Shown one piece after another: positions 43,810-54,079 of a stretch of DNA of 64,000 nucleotides. The stretch is from CAVSUZ01 sp963791885 (GTDB lineage Bacteria; Pseudomonadota; Alphaproteobacteria; Acetobacterales; Acetobacteraceae): positions 2,418,001-2,482,000 of the forward strand of contig CAWBUL010000006.1 in assembly GCA_963791885.1 (NCBI GenBank), read 5' to 3'. The notes under the pieces were generated by a model that saw only the letters and a program-made list of their open reading frames with translations, searched no databases and had not been told where the DNA came from. The position numbers were made by a program, and so were the translations under genes. The first letter of the stretch is position 1. Every line of letters starts with the position of its first letter.

Positions 43810-46221
43810 TTAGGCGTGCCACGGATGGTCAGAAGCAGCCCAGTTTTCGGGTATCGAGCGAGTTGCAACCGCATCTTCTGCGGTCAATTCGATCTGCTCC
43901 GTTCCGTGGCGGATCGCGAGCGCCTGGCCGTGCCGCAGTGTATATTCAACCCGACCTTTGGCAATTTCGACCTCCAGCAACTGACCACGATAGCTTAGGG
44001 AGAAGCGTAAGATTGCCTTGTCTTCCGGTGCGCGCTTTGGCCAGAAGGACAACGTACCATCATGATCTCGGAGGCCGCCCAGCCCATACACCAGCATCAT
44101 CCAGGTGCCACCCATTGAGGCAATGTGGCAGCCATCCCTAACGTTGCCACCGACATCTGCCAGGTCCATGAGCAGGGCCGGTATTCCATACTGTATTGCC
44201 TTATCCGTATCGCCGATTTGGGTTGCGATGATGGCTTCGATGCACGAGGACAGCGACAAATCGCCAGTGGTTAGCGGATCATAGAATTCGAAATTCCGCT
44301 TTTTTGCTTCCGGTGAAAACAGGTCACCCAGAAGGAACATGGCCAGCACGACATCTGCTTGCTTGATCACCTGCTTCCGATAAATGTTCAGGGGGTGATA
44401 GAAAAGCAGCAGCGGGTAGTGATCGGATGGCGTGTTCGCGAAATCCCAGGACTCTCTCTCCAGAAAGCTATCATCCTGCGGCACAATTCCCAACCTCTCG
44501 TCGTACGGAATGTACATGTGCTCGGCTGCATGCAACCACGCCTCCGGTTCCGACGGATCAAGCTCCGTTTTGAGCACAAGGGGCTTGTACGCCTCAGGTG
44601 CTTTGCACCGGAGATACTCGACGGTTTCGGCCGCGTAGCGGAGATTCTCACAACTCATCAGGTTGGTATAAGCGTTGTTGTCTACGACGGCCTTATATTC
44701 ATCGGGTCCGGTCACCGAATTTATGCAGAACTTTCCGCCCTTTCTATCTGAGTAGAAACCAAGACTAAGCCAAAAGCGTGCTGTCTCGACGAGTATCTCG
44801 GCACCACAATCGCACAGGAATCGCTCGTCTCCAGTGGCGTTCACGTATTTGCGGATCGCGTAAGCAATATCTGCGTTGATGTGATACTGTGCGGTCCCCG
44901 CCGCATAATACGCTGACGCTTCTTCCCCGCTGATGGTGCGCCAGGGAAATGTTGCGCCGCGATGACCCAGCTCTCTCGCCCGCGCGCGGGCATTATCCAG
45001 CATGTTATAACGCACCCTCAAGATATTCCGCGCAAGCGATGGCGATGTGTAGCCAAGAAATGGCAGCACATATATTTCAGTATCCCAAAAATAATGTCCC
45101 TCATACGCTCGTCCCGTGAGGCCCTTGGCCGGCACGCCAGCACTCTCGGCGCGTGCAGATGCCTGCAGTATTTGGAAAAGGTTAAACCGGATAGCCTGTT
45201 GGATTTCAACGGTGGAACGCCTTACCCGATCTTCCTGGATGCCCTTTACGCGGACGTCGCTTCGGCGCCAGAAGTCATCGAGAAAGTTTTCTTGGGCAAG
45301 AAGAAGGTGCGGGAAACCTTCGCTCATCACGCGATCCAGCGTCCACTCGGCGCGACCGGAAATCTCAGTGTCCGTCGCCGTGGCGGAGGTGTGATAAACT
45401 ATCCACTTGGTCAGCTGGATCATGCAACCCGGCTGGGCGTCGATCATGAACGCCACCTGGCCAAAGTCATCCGTCTGGACAGTTTCGCTTCTGTGCCGGC
45501 ATTCGGTCTCCAGGACATGGTCGATAGCGCACACGACACTCAGACGGCTCTGTCTGGTTGCATGACATAGAACCACACGAAGGGCCTCATTGTAGCCGGA
45601 CTGATGGTGCAGCACTCGACCCGCAAGGACCCTTGCTTGCCTTGGATCATGCACGTTCGTGCGGACGATCGCTTCGTTCGCCGCGATCTCGGAGGAAATA
45701 ACGAGCGAGGCGGCGGCATTTAGCACACAGACCCGGTAGGAAATCGCAGCCACATGTCTGTGAACGAACGAAACCAGTCGGCGGGATGTAACCGATACCT
45801 GCTTACCGGCAGGAGTTTCCCAAACGATCTCCCGGTCCAGCGTGCCGGACTTCATATTTAGCCGCCGGTCGTAGCTGAGGATATCAGCGTCGGGAATGAG
45901 GAACGGCTCGTCGTCCACAAACAGCTTTATGATCTTGCCGTCCGCGACATTGCATATTGTCTGACCGGTTTTGGCAAAACCGTACGCAGTTTCGTCGTAT
46001 TCAATGGGTCGGTTTTCATAAAACCCGTTGATCAGAGTGCTGTTTTCAGCGACGGGGGCGCCCTCTTCCGGGCAGCCCCGCATTCCGAGATATCCGTTGC
46101 CAAGTGCCATCATCGTCTCGAGCTGAGCGAGAAACTCAGGATGGTAGCGCTTTTCTATCACTGCCCATTCGTCGGGAGGATAATCAGCGGCAGGGGGTCT
46201 CAGCCGTTCGTGGTGGATCAT
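43810..46221 (-). CDS. Glycoside hydrolase family 65 phosphorylase 1
   Basis: This 803-residue cytoplasmic enzyme belongs to GH65, which splits alpha-glucobioses such as maltose, trehalose, kojibiose or nigerose with phosphate, giving beta-glucose-1-phosphate and glucose. The N-terminal beta-sandwich (NGYLGMRGCPEEG) is followed by the (alpha/alpha)6 barrel with HYFWDTEIYVLPF at about 375-387, the general acid Glu in VTGPDEYKAVVDNNAY at about 500, and KQADVVLAMFLLGD near 620. No signal peptide is present. The exact substrate cannot be told by eye. It is divergent from phosphoketolase. Confidence 0.92.
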   Translation of the reverse strand: MIHHERLRPPAADYPPDEWAVIEKRYHPEFLAQLETMMALGNGYLGMRGCPEEGAPVAENSTLINGFYENRPIEYDETAYGFAKTGQTICNVADGKIIKLFVDDEPFLIPDADILSYDRRLNMKSGTLDREIVWETPAGKQVSVTSRRLVSFVHRHVAAISYRVCVLNAAASLVISSEIAANEAIVRTNVHDPRQARVLAGRVLHHQSGYNEALRVVLCHATRQSRLSVVCAIDHVLETECRHRSETVQTDDFGQVAFMIDAQPGCMIQLTKWIVYHTSATATDTEISGRAEWTLDRVMSEGFPHLLLAQENFLDDFWRRSDVRVKGIQEDRVRRSTVEIQQAIRFNLFQILQASARAESAGVPAKGLTGRAYEGHYFWDTEIYVLPFLGYTSPSLARNILRVRYNMLDNARARARELGHRGATFPWRTISGEEASAYYAAGTAQYHINADIAYAIRKYVNATGDERFLCDCGAEILVETARFWLSLGFYSDRKGGKFCINSVTGPDEYKAVVDNNAYTNLMSCENLRYAAETVEYLRCKAPEAYKPLVLKTELDPSEPEAWLHAAEHMYIPYDERLGIVPQDDSFLERESWDFANTPSDHYPLLLFYHPLNIYRKQVIKQADVVLAMFLLGDLFSPEAKKRNFEFYDPLTTGDLSLSSCIEAIIATQIGDTDKAIQYGIPALLMDLADVGGNVRDGCHIASMGGTWMMLVYGLGGLRDHDGTLSFWPKRAPEDKAILRFSLSYRGQLLEVEIAKGRVEYTLRHGQALAIRHGTEQIELTAEDAVATRSIPENWAASDHPWHA

Positions 46222-46459
46222 CGCAGTTTGCTCCTGGCCCCGGCGAGCATAGTCATATCTGGTGGATCAGATTGTCTTGCGCCTCCCGTGGCTTTGCTGC
46301 GTTTTGCTCGAAATCGGCAAATAGGAACTGCCCTACACGCTTGTACCGATTGTCAGGTTCGTTTGCGGCCTAGACTGCGGGTTCCGCCCCCGAGATTGCC
46401 GCGCAATCGTCGTGCGTATTTATCGGGTCAGGGTGGTCAAGAGTATCCGGGAGGTATCT
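46222..46459. promoter_or_regulatory. Divergent promoter region of GH65 and phosphoketolase
   Basis: These 238 bases must hold the promoters of two divergent genes of the same pathway, which makes joint control likely. A ribosome site gggagg lies before the phosphoketolase ATG at 46460. No operator could be fixed. Confidence 0.5.
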
Positions 46460-48889
46460 ATGGACGTTGGCACCAGCGAGACGGAAACGATCAGTGCTTA
46501 CGGCCTGGCACGATCCACAGTTAGCGGTAACCCGTTAGACGAAGGCGAGTTGCGACGCATGCAGGCCTACTGGAAGGCAACTCTGTATCTATCAGCTGGG
46601 ATGATTTATTTGCGGGAGAACCCGCTGCTTCGCGAACCTCTGAAACCGGATCATATCAAACGGAGGCTGCTGGGTCACTGGGGTTCTGACCCAGGACTAA
46701 GCCTCGCCTATGTCCATCTCAATCGCCTGATCAAGAAATATGACCAGGACGCAATCTTCATAGCGGGCCCAGGACATGGTGCTCCTGCGATCATCTCAAA
46801 TGTCTACCTCGAAGGTACTTATTCAGAAATCTATACAGACGTCTCCGAAGACGAGGATGGGCTGCGCCGGCTTTTCAAGCAGTTTTCCTTTCCTGGCGGC
46901 ATAGGCAGCCATTGCACGCCGGAGACACCCGGCTCGATCCATGAGGGAGGAGAGCTTGGCTACTCCGTCTCACACGCGTACGGCGCCGCGTACGACAACG
47001 CCGATCTGCTTGTAACGGTCATGGTGGGCGACGGGGAGTCGGAGACCGGACCATTGGCCACCGCCTGGCACTCAAACAAGTTTCTGAACCCAGCGCGGGA
47101 TGGTGCGGTACTGCCGATCCTGCATCTCAACGGGTACAAAATCGCCAATCCCACCATCCTTGCCCGTATTCCTCATCAGGAGCTGGAGTTTCTGTTTCGA
47201 GGCTACGGGTATGAACCCTATTTCGTCGAGGGTTCGGACCTGGACAGCATACACCAGGCTATGGCAGCCACCTTGGAGCACTGCATCCAGGAGATCCGGC
47301 GGATCCAGACGGAAGCCCGGCAGACCGCGGCTACGCCTCGGCGCCCACGCTGGCCCATGGTTATTCTGCGAACCCCGAAAGGGTGGACCGGTCCCAAAGA
47401 GGTTGACGGGCATAAAGTCGAAGGATTCTGGCGCGCTCACCAGGTGCCGCTTCCGGAAGTGCGCGATAATTCCGACCATCTCCGCTTACTGGAGCAGTGG
47501 TTGCACAGCTATCGGCCGGAGGAACTCTTCGACAAAGACGGGCGATTGCTTGATGAGCTGCGAGAACTCGCCCCGACAGGAACGCGGCGCATGGGAGCCA
47601 ACCTCCACGCCAATGGCGGCTCTCTATGTAAGGCCCTCAAACTGCCGGACTTCCGAGATTACGCAGTGCCGGCTGAGAAGCCCGGCCGGACCGAGGCAGG
47701 ACCAACCCTGGTGCTCGGTAACATGCTTAGAGACATTACTCGCAGCAATCCCTCTAACTTCCGGGTCTTCAGCCCAGACGAAAATGCCTCTAACCGGCTG
47801 ACTGCCCTATACGAAGTCACCAAAAAGGTGTGGCTCGGCGAATATTTTCCTGAGGATGCCGACGGAGGCGAGCTCGCACCGGACGGACGGGTGATGGAGA
47901 TGCTGAGCGAGCACACAATCGAAGGTTGGCTCGAGGGCTACCTCCTGACAGGCAGGCACGGTTTTTTCTCGACCTATGAGGCTTTCGTCCACGTCATCGA
48001 CTCGATGTTCAACCAGCATGCAAAGTGGCTAGAAAAATGCTGTGAACTTCCGTGGCGAACGGATCTCGCTTCGCTGAACCTGCTGATCACATCCACAGTG
48101 TGGCGGCAGGATCATAACGGCTTCACCCACCAGGATCCTGGCTTTCTGGACGTCGTTGCCAACAAGAGCCCCAGGGTAACGCGAATCTATCTGCCACCGG
48201 ATGCCAACTGTCTCCTGTCAGTGGCAGATCACTGCCTGCGCAGCCGCAACTACGTCAATGTCATCGTTGCCGACAAGCAGCCGCACCTAGTGTATCTTGA
48301 CATAGATGCCGCCGTGAAGCATTGCACGAAAGGAGTTGGAATTTGGGCATGGGCCAGCAACGATCAAGATGCTGAGCCTGACCTCGTGATGGCCAGTTGC
48401 GGCGACGTCGCCACGATGGAAGCGCTTGCGGGAACAGCGCTGCTGCGCGAGCACTTTCCGGAGCTAAAGGTGCGGTTCGTCAATGTAGTCGATCTGTTCC
48501 GGCTGGTTCCGGATACCGAGCATCCACACGGACTTTCGGACCGGGAGTTTGACTCCCTGTTCACTCCTGACAAGCCTGTCATCTTCAATTTCCACGCATA
48601 TCCTTGGTTGATCCATCGACTGACCTATCGGCGAACCAACCATAACAACATCCATGTGCGCGGTTACAAGGAACGCGGCAACATAAATACACCAATGGAA
48701 CTTGCCATTCAGAATCAGGTGGATCGATTTACACTTGCCATGGACGCAATTGACCGCGTGCCATCACTCCGATGCAGGGGTGCACACGCCCGAGAGGCGC
48801 TGATTAACCAGCAGCTGGATTGCCGCCATTACGCGTATGCCGAGGGGATCGATCCACCGAATATCCTTAATTGGAAATGGCCGCTTTGA
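46460..48889 (+). CDS. xfp: Xylulose-5-phosphate/fructose-6-phosphate phosphoketolase
   Basis: This 809-residue thiamine-diphosphate enzyme cleaves xylulose-5-phosphate, and often fructose-6-phosphate, with phosphate to acetyl-phosphate plus glyceraldehyde-3-phosphate or erythrose-4-phosphate. Visible marks are AGPGHGAPAIISNVYLEG at about 90, FPGGIGSHCTPETPGSIHEG near 145, the ThDP motif VGDGESETGPLATAWHSNKF near 195, and the C-terminal QDHNGFTHQDPGF near 555. Length is normal. ATG 46460 has a strong ribosome site. It is followed by an HAD mutase and a second GH65 gene on the same strand. Confidence 0.95.
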   Translation: MDVGTSETETISAYGLARSTVSGNPLDEGELRRMQAYWKATLYLSAGMIYLRENPLLREPLKPDHIKRRLLGHWGSDPGLSLAYVHLNRLIKKYDQDAIFIAGPGHGAPAIISNVYLEGTYSEIYTDVSEDEDGLRRLFKQFSFPGGIGSHCTPETPGSIHEGGELGYSVSHAYGAAYDNADLLVTVMVGDGESETGPLATAWHSNKFLNPARDGAVLPILHLNGYKIANPTILARIPHQELEFLFRGYGYEPYFVEGSDLDSIHQAMAATLEHCIQEIRRIQTEARQTAATPRRPRWPMVILRTPKGWTGPKEVDGHKVEGFWRAHQVPLPEVRDNSDHLRLLEQWLHSYRPEELFDKDGRLLDELRELAPTGTRRMGANLHANGGSLCKALKLPDFRDYAVPAEKPGRTEAGPTLVLGNMLRDITRSNPSNFRVFSPDENASNRLTALYEVTKKVWLGEYFPEDADGGELAPDGRVMEMLSEHTIEGWLEGYLLTGRHGFFSTYEAFVHVIDSMFNQHAKWLEKCCELPWRTDLASLNLLITSTVWRQDHNGFTHQDPGFLDVVANKSPRVTRIYLPPDANCLLSVADHCLRSRNYVNVIVADKQPHLVYLDIDAAVKHCTKGVGIWAWASNDQDAEPDLVMASCGDVATMEALAGTALLREHFPELKVRFVNVVDLFRLVPDTEHPHGLSDREFDSLFTPDKPVIFNFHAYPWLIHRLTYRRTNHNNIHVRGYKERGNINTPMELAIQNQVDRFTLAMDAIDRVPSLRCRGAHAREALINQQLDCRHYAYAEGIDPPNILNWKWPL

Positions 48890-49061
48890 TTGTCGTCGGT
48901 GGGCCAGGAAGGGCTGGACCCGGATTGGTAATGGGTCGCTGATTTTGTTTGGAATGGTGGCCATTTGTGTCTGCTTGCTGCAATCTCGGTCGGGCCTTGG
49001 AAAACCAATTGTTCTGCATGAACGCTGGGGCCTTTATGGCCATGATTGGGGGGAATTCGTT

Positions 49062-49787
49062 GTGTCCGATTTGAACCCGTCCACGTGGACCCTGACGGCA
49101 GGCATCTTTGATGTTGACGGCGTTCTGTTGGACTCCCCTCATGAGCGTGCATGGCGTGAAGCACTTCAGGGGCTCGCTGACCCCGACCGCTTTACGACTG
49201 AGGTCTATCAGGCGCATGTCGCGGGCAAACCGCGGCTTAGCGGTGCTCTTGCCGTTCTAGAGGCGTTGGGAGTGCCGGACGCCCAACAGAAGGCGCTTGG
49301 TTACGCCAACCGTAAGCAAGCGACGCTGGAAGAGTTGATCCTCGCCGGCGATTTTGCGGCCTTTCCTGACGCCCTGCGTTTCGTGCTGGCCGTTCATAAG
49401 CTGGGATGGCCTATGGCGGTAGCCTCTTCTTCGCACAATGCCAACGACATGATGCGGCTAGTAAGGCTCGAAACCGACAGAACACTGCTGGACATTTTCA
49501 GCGCAAACGTGTGCGGGCGCGATCTGCCTCGGGGTAAGCCTGCTCCGGATATCTTCCTGTTGGCCGCCTCGGAGCTCGGACGGTCACCCGCGACATGCTT
49601 CGTGGTCGAGGACGCACCAGCGGGGGTCGAGGCGGCTCGCGCCGGCGGAATGATGGCAATCGGGATTGCCCGCCTCCACGACGCCGAGCTGCTGCGTGCG
49701 GCTGGCGCGCATATCGTCGTAACAAGTCTGGATGAAATCGCGATGGACGCTTTAGCAGCCGGCCGGCTCAGCCGGCGTGCGGTATGA
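49062..49787 (+). CDS. Beta-phosphoglucomutase-like HAD hydrolase
   Basis: The 241-residue HAD protein most likely converts beta-glucose-1-phosphate to glucose-6-phosphate, the job of mutases coupled to GH65 enzymes. The catalytic motif is FDVDGVLLDSPHERAW at the N-terminus, Ser-Ser in VASSSHNAND, Lys in RGKPAPDIFLLAA and the Mg-binding acids in VVEDAPAGVEAAR. GTG 49062 is chosen because it lies about 14 residues before the DxD motif; the frame is open farther upstream. Its stop overlaps the next GH65 start by ATGA. A plain phosphatase role is the alternative. Confidence 0.87.
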   Translation: MSDLNPSTWTLTAGIFDVDGVLLDSPHERAWREALQGLADPDRFTTEVYQAHVAGKPRLSGALAVLEALGVPDAQQKALGYANRKQATLEELILAGDFAAFPDALRFVLAVHKLGWPMAVASSSHNANDMMRLVRLETDRTLLDIFSANVCGRDLPRGKPAPDIFLLAASELGRSPATCFVVEDAPAGVEAARAGGMMAIGIARLHDAELLRAAGAHIVVTSLDEIAMDALAAGRLSRRAV

Positions 49788-52075
49788 TGGGACACGAGAT
49801 GGGAAACTTCCTCGAACCGACATCCGATCCCGCTTGGGTGCTCGCAGCGCAGGGATATGACCCGGTTCGCGAGGGCATCTATGAAGCGCGCTTCGCCATC
49901 AGCAATGGCTTTCTCGGCATCAGAGCCGGGCGCGCGGTCAGCCGCGGATCACGCTGGTTGGATCCGCAACGGACCTATGTTGCCGGCTTATTCGATATAC
50001 CTGGTTCCGAGCAGCCGATACCGCAACTCGTTACCGCGCCCGGTTTTCTCGCAATCCGCATCATCCCGGATGGTGGGCTGCTGGTTCATCACCCCGCCGA
50101 GGTCGGCTCGCATCGAACGACCCTCGACATGCGGCGCGGCACGTTGCTTACCGAAGCCAGCCTCGCCGATGATCCTAGAATAGCTGTCCGCGTTCGCACG
50201 TTGCGTATCGTATCACTCGATGACCGCGCCGTTGGGGTGCACGTGGTTGAAGTGGAGGTCGAGGAGGGGGACATCGGGGTTACGATCGAAACATCCTTTG
50301 AAGGGCTGGGCCTCGGCTTCAAAACCGAGCAGCTGGAACAGGATCTTGGTATCTGGCGGACCCAGAATACAGGAAAGCGCCTCGCTGTGGCGGCTAGTTC
50401 ATCCTTACAGGTGAACGGCGCCGATATCACCCCGACCAGGCCCGGACCGTTCGCATGGTCGTGGCAATGGACAACTCGCCCCGGCCAGATCGTAAGGCTT
50501 GTGCGAGTGGTGGCCGTCGCGCGGGCCGACGCGCCGGATTCCGATCCAGGCCAGGTCGTACGGGAAAAGATCGGAATCGCCCGGCGGCTCGGGTGGCAAA
50601 AGGTGGTGCAACAACACGAGACTGCTTGGGCAGCGCGATGGCAGCATAGCGACATCGAAGTTGCAGGAGACCCGGCAGCGGAGCAGGCGTTGCGCTTTGC
50701 GGCATACCACCTCAACAGCGCTGCCAATCCGGCCGATGAGCGAGTTTCCATTGGGGCGCGTGGTCTGACCGGAGAAGATTACCATGGCCATGTCTTCTGG
50801 GACACGGAGATCTATCTCCTGCCATTCTACACTCTAACTTGGCCGGAAGCGGCCCGCGCGCTGCTGATGTATCGCTACCACACCATCGACGGCGCCCGGG
50901 CAAAGGCGGCAGGCATGGGGTGGCGCGGGGCGATGTATGCCTGGGAATCAGCGGATACCGGAGCGGAAACAACACCCGAGCATGTTGAAGGTCCGGATGG
51001 CCGCATCGTGCCGATACTCTGCGGCAGGCTGGAGCAGCACATCACGGCAGACGTGGCGTACGCGGTCTGGCAATACTGGCAGGCGACCAGAGACGAACAG
51101 TTTTTGCTCGACGCCGGGGCTGAGATCCTGCTGGAAACGGGCCGTTTCTGGTCAAGTCGTGCTCAGCCAGAAGCAGACGGTTACTGCCATATCCGTCACG
51201 TCATCGGACCCGACGAATACCACGAAGATATCGATGACAACGCCTTCATGAACGTAATGGCACGTTCGAATATTCGGCGAGCGCTGGAGATCGCGGCCCT
51301 GCTCTGCAAACGCTGGCCTGACAAGTGGGCAGACTTGTCATCCCGCCTTGGGTTGAGCGAACTGGAACTCACTCAATGGCGGAGCGTGGCAGACACGATG
51401 GCAACTGGTTGGAACCCTAAAACGGGGCTATACGAGCAGTTCGCCGGGTTCTTCAATCTTGAGGATATAGATCTGTCGAACTACGCAGGACGCACGGTGC
51501 CGATGGATGTTGTCCTCGGGCGGGAGCGCACGCAAAGGACAAAAATAGTGAAGCAGGCCGACGTTGTCGCGCTTATTGGGTTGCTGCCGGAGGAATTTCC
51601 CGGTGACAGCGCGGTGGCAAACTTCAAGTATTACGAGCCACTGTGTGGCCACGGGAGTTCGCTCAGTGGCGCCATGCATGGACTGGTGGCGGCTCAGCTT
51701 GGTTACTCCGAACTTGCCTTGCGCTATTTCGAGCAGGCCGTGGCCATCGACCTCTCGGATACCCACACGACAATTGCTGGGGGGCTGCACGTCGCCGCCC
51801 TCGGCGGCACCTGGATGACAGCGGTCTTTGGCTTCGCCGGCTTATCATTGCAAAGCGACGGGATTGCCCTCAATCCGCAACTGCCGGCGAGGTGGCAAAG
51901 CCTGTTCTTTGGGATTGAGTGGCATGGCCGGAAACTGAAGATCAGGATCGACGCTGCCGACCGCGTCGTCCAGGCAACGCTTGAAGCCGGCGAACCAATG
52001 TCGCTGCTCATGAATGGCCATCAGCATGAAGTGCGCCAGGGCCAGGCGGCTGCATATCCACTGTCGCAGCCCTGA
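49784..52075 (+). CDS. Glycoside hydrolase family 65 phosphorylase 2
   Basis: This 763-residue GH65 enzyme is translationally coupled to the HAD mutase. It has FAISNGFLGIRAGRAV near the N-terminus, HVFWDTEIYLLPFYTL at about 340-355, the general acid Glu in HVIGPDEYHEDIDDNAF near 485 and KQADVVALIGLLPEEF near 590. It differs enough from the other GH65 in this window to suggest a different disaccharide. Two further ATG codons within five residues could serve as start. Its 3' end overlaps the convergent MFS gene by 68 bases. Confidence 0.92.
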   Translation: MMGHEMGNFLEPTSDPAWVLAAQGYDPVREGIYEARFAISNGFLGIRAGRAVSRGSRWLDPQRTYVAGLFDIPGSEQPIPQLVTAPGFLAIRIIPDGGLLVHHPAEVGSHRTTLDMRRGTLLTEASLADDPRIAVRVRTLRIVSLDDRAVGVHVVEVEVEEGDIGVTIETSFEGLGLGFKTEQLEQDLGIWRTQNTGKRLAVAASSSLQVNGADITPTRPGPFAWSWQWTTRPGQIVRLVRVVAVARADAPDSDPGQVVREKIGIARRLGWQKVVQQHETAWAARWQHSDIEVAGDPAAEQALRFAAYHLNSAANPADERVSIGARGLTGEDYHGHVFWDTEIYLLPFYTLTWPEAARALLMYRYHTIDGARAKAAGMGWRGAMYAWESADTGAETTPEHVEGPDGRIVPILCGRLEQHITADVAYAVWQYWQATRDEQFLLDAGAEILLETGRFWSSRAQPEADGYCHIRHVIGPDEYHEDIDDNAFMNVMARSNIRRALEIAALLCKRWPDKWADLSSRLGLSELELTQWRSVADTMATGWNPKTGLYEQFAGFFNLEDIDLSNYAGRTVPMDVVLGRERTQRTKIVKQADVVALIGLLPEEFPGDSAVANFKYYEPLCGHGSSLSGAMHGLVAAQLGYSELALRYFEQAVAIDLSDTHTTIAGGLHVAALGGTWMTAVFGFAGLSLQSDGIALNPQLPARWQSLFFGIEWHGRKLKIRIDAADRVVQATLEAGEPMSLLMNGHQHEVRQGQAAAYPLSQP

Positions 52076-53300
52076 CCTGTGGCTTGGTGTCGGGCATCCG
52101 AAGCCAAACAAGTATAAAACACATAAGTCCGGCAAGGCCGAGCGCGAAGAACGCAGCGGTGTGGCCCAGGTGATTCGCTATGGCTCCGCCAGCCGCATTA
52201 CTGAGTGCGGCCCCAAGCCCACCGGCCAGACCGGTCATGCCCATTCCCAGATTGAAGCGACCGCTGCGTCTCGTAACGTCAGCAACCGTCAAGGGCAGCA
52301 TCACGCCGACCATTGAAGCGCTGATCCCGTCGAGTGCCTGAATGCAGACCAGAGCTGCCGGGCTGCTGTTCACGGCAAGAAGGGCCGTGCGAATGGGGAG
52401 TGCGGCCACGCCAATGAGAACCACCGGACGGCGCCCCCAGGTCTCGGCCCATCCTCCCAGCCAAGGAGAGAGCGCTGCCGAGAGTATCTGAGGAACAATA
52501 ACTGCAGCGGTTACGGTCAGTTGACCTAGCCGCCCATGAGCGCGTGTCACCTCATTGGCAGCCAGTGGCAACACAGCCGCATTGCATAGCTGAAAGAGCA
52601 GCATGCCTAGCACGCAGGTGAGCATGCGTCGGTCGCGAAACAGTTTGCGGATCTCCTGCTGCTTCGTCGTACGCACATGGCGCGGGGCAGCGCTCAAATG
52701 TTCGGTGCGCGAGAGTGCGGTAGAGATATCATCGCGATGAATGAGTTTGAGCGCGACGACAGCGGCAAGGCCTAGCGCAGCGGCGAGGAACAGCGTTGCG
52801 CGCGGTGAAAACCAATATCCTATCAGCCCCATGAACGCTGCCGCTGCAATCGCGCCAATTGCGGCGAAGCGCACATTATAACCCAGGCGCTCCCCAAGCT
52901 GGTCCTGCTGGCTCAGGGCCAAAGTGATGGACGCAATCGCCGGGGCCAGCGCGCAACTTGCGGCTGCCTGCAGTGCCAATGCGGCGGCGACCGCGGGCAC
53001 TGCGGGGACGACCCCTATGATGATCGCGGCGGCGACGATCGTGAGCGTTGCTAGGCGTGCGGCCATAAGCTTGCTGGGCATTGCATCGACGAGGAGGCCG
53101 GCCGGGACCTGGGCAGCCAGAACGGTCGCCGCGCCGATGCTGAAAGCAAGGCCTACCTGTTCCGGGTTCCAGAGCTGAGCCGTGAGATAAACGGACAGGA
53201 ACGGTCCGAACCCCATCTGCATCGCGGCGACGAGGAAATTCAACCAGTCGAGACCGAGCAGGCTTCGCTTACTAGGGCTTGGGGCGGGCGATTCCTCCAC
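52008..53300 (-). CDS. MFS transporter
   Basis: The predicted protein of about 430 residues has twelve hydrophobic segments and the major-facilitator pattern, with a loop 2-3 motif-like DAMPSKLMAARL near 75 and a long central loop (about 195-235). GTG 53300 is preferred; a TTG at 53399 in the same frame would run into the alcohol dehydrogenase remnant. Neighbouring GH65 genes suggest a sugar or sugar-acid carrier, but the sequence could also be a drug exporter. Its 3' end lies inside the end of GH65 on the other strand. Confidence 0.85.
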   Translation of the reverse strand: MEESPAPSPSKRSLLGLDWLNFLVAAMQMGFGPFLSVYLTAQLWNPEQVGLAFSIGAATVLAAQVPAGLLVDAMPSKLMAARLATLTIVAAAIIIGVVPAVPAVAAALALQAAASCALAPAIASITLALSQQDQLGERLGYNVRFAAIGAIAAAAFMGLIGYWFSPRATLFLAAALGLAAVVALKLIHRDDISTALSRTEHLSAAPRHVRTTKQQEIRKLFRDRRMLTCVLGMLLFQLCNAAVLPLAANEVTRAHGRLGQLTVTAAVIVPQILSAALSPWLGGWAETWGRRPVVLIGVAALPIRTALLAVNSSPAALVCIQALDGISASMVGVMLPLTVADVTRRSGRFNLGMGMTGLAGGLGAALSNAAGGAIANHLGHTAAFFALGLAGLMCFILVWLRMPDTKPQVRAATVDMQPPGPGALHADGHS

Positions 53301-53341
53301 GGGATTGCTGCCGCAAACTTTCTCAGGTGGGTGCGCTGGTC

Positions 53342-53911
53342 TCAAAGCCTTCGCATGTCTATTTGCTTGCCGGCTGGGTTCCGCCCGAAGACGACACAAT
53401 ATCCTATTTCGGGGTCAGATGCTGCTGTTGCGTAGCTTAGGCGGTAAGTCTCTGCCGCGCTCAGACGGTCGACATCATTGATTTTCTGGAGTGGCCTCGG
53501 GTGGATGCGGAAATCTACTTCCATTCGGCGGCGAACTCGGTTGCTTTCGTCCTCAGAATGGTCGTCATCGAGATTGCCGACACACGGGGCGTCCCATCCG
53601 GTTCGGCAAAACTCGCAATCACCACAGGATTCGTTCAGCCACGCCAGATCGACCGGGTCGCCCTGCTTCCCGGGTTTGACCCTCAAACGGAGAGCCGCCA
53701 CGACCCCGGCGCCTTCATGCCTGCGGAGACAGGGGATGTTGGCCTCGACCAGCCCGTCGCTTTCACCGGCGTGAAGGTCTGTGTGACACACGCCGTTCGC
53801 TGCCGACTCGATGAGGGCCTCGCGGGAATCCAGGGTCGGAATTGCCACCTCGTGAGTGTCCCACGGTCTGCGGAATTCGTGCACCACCGCCGCGTCCGCA
53901 GGTCTGCCCAT
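53342..53911 (-). pseudogene. Zinc alcohol dehydrogenase with the middle deleted
   Basis: The N-terminal GroES-like domain is recognisable (AVVHEFRRPWDTHEV, GVCHTDLHAGE with the catalytic Cys and His, RRHEGAGVVAAL, CGDCEFCRTGWDAPC with structural Cys). Directly after it comes a piece that matches the C-terminus of the same family (VDFRIHPRPLQKINDVDRL). The whole Rossmann domain, about 170-200 residues, is missing. GHEGAGVV is altered to RHEGAGVV. The protein cannot bind NAD and should be inactive. Confidence 0.75.
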
Positions 53912-54079
53912 ACCAGCCTCAGTCTAACTCTGACAGAGAAGGTAGTCGGGAACGAGCGGGAAAGATCGATCTGAATCAGCGCCAATTGAGGGGAAATGCT
54001 ATGGTGATGTGAGAGGCCCCAAGTCGTCGCCGTGCTGCTGTCATGGATCGCTGAGCCTCTATCGGAGGCTCGTTGCCAC
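53912..54079. other. Short gap before the small membrane protein
   Basis: No gene or clear signal is seen in these 168 bases. Confidence 0.35.
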
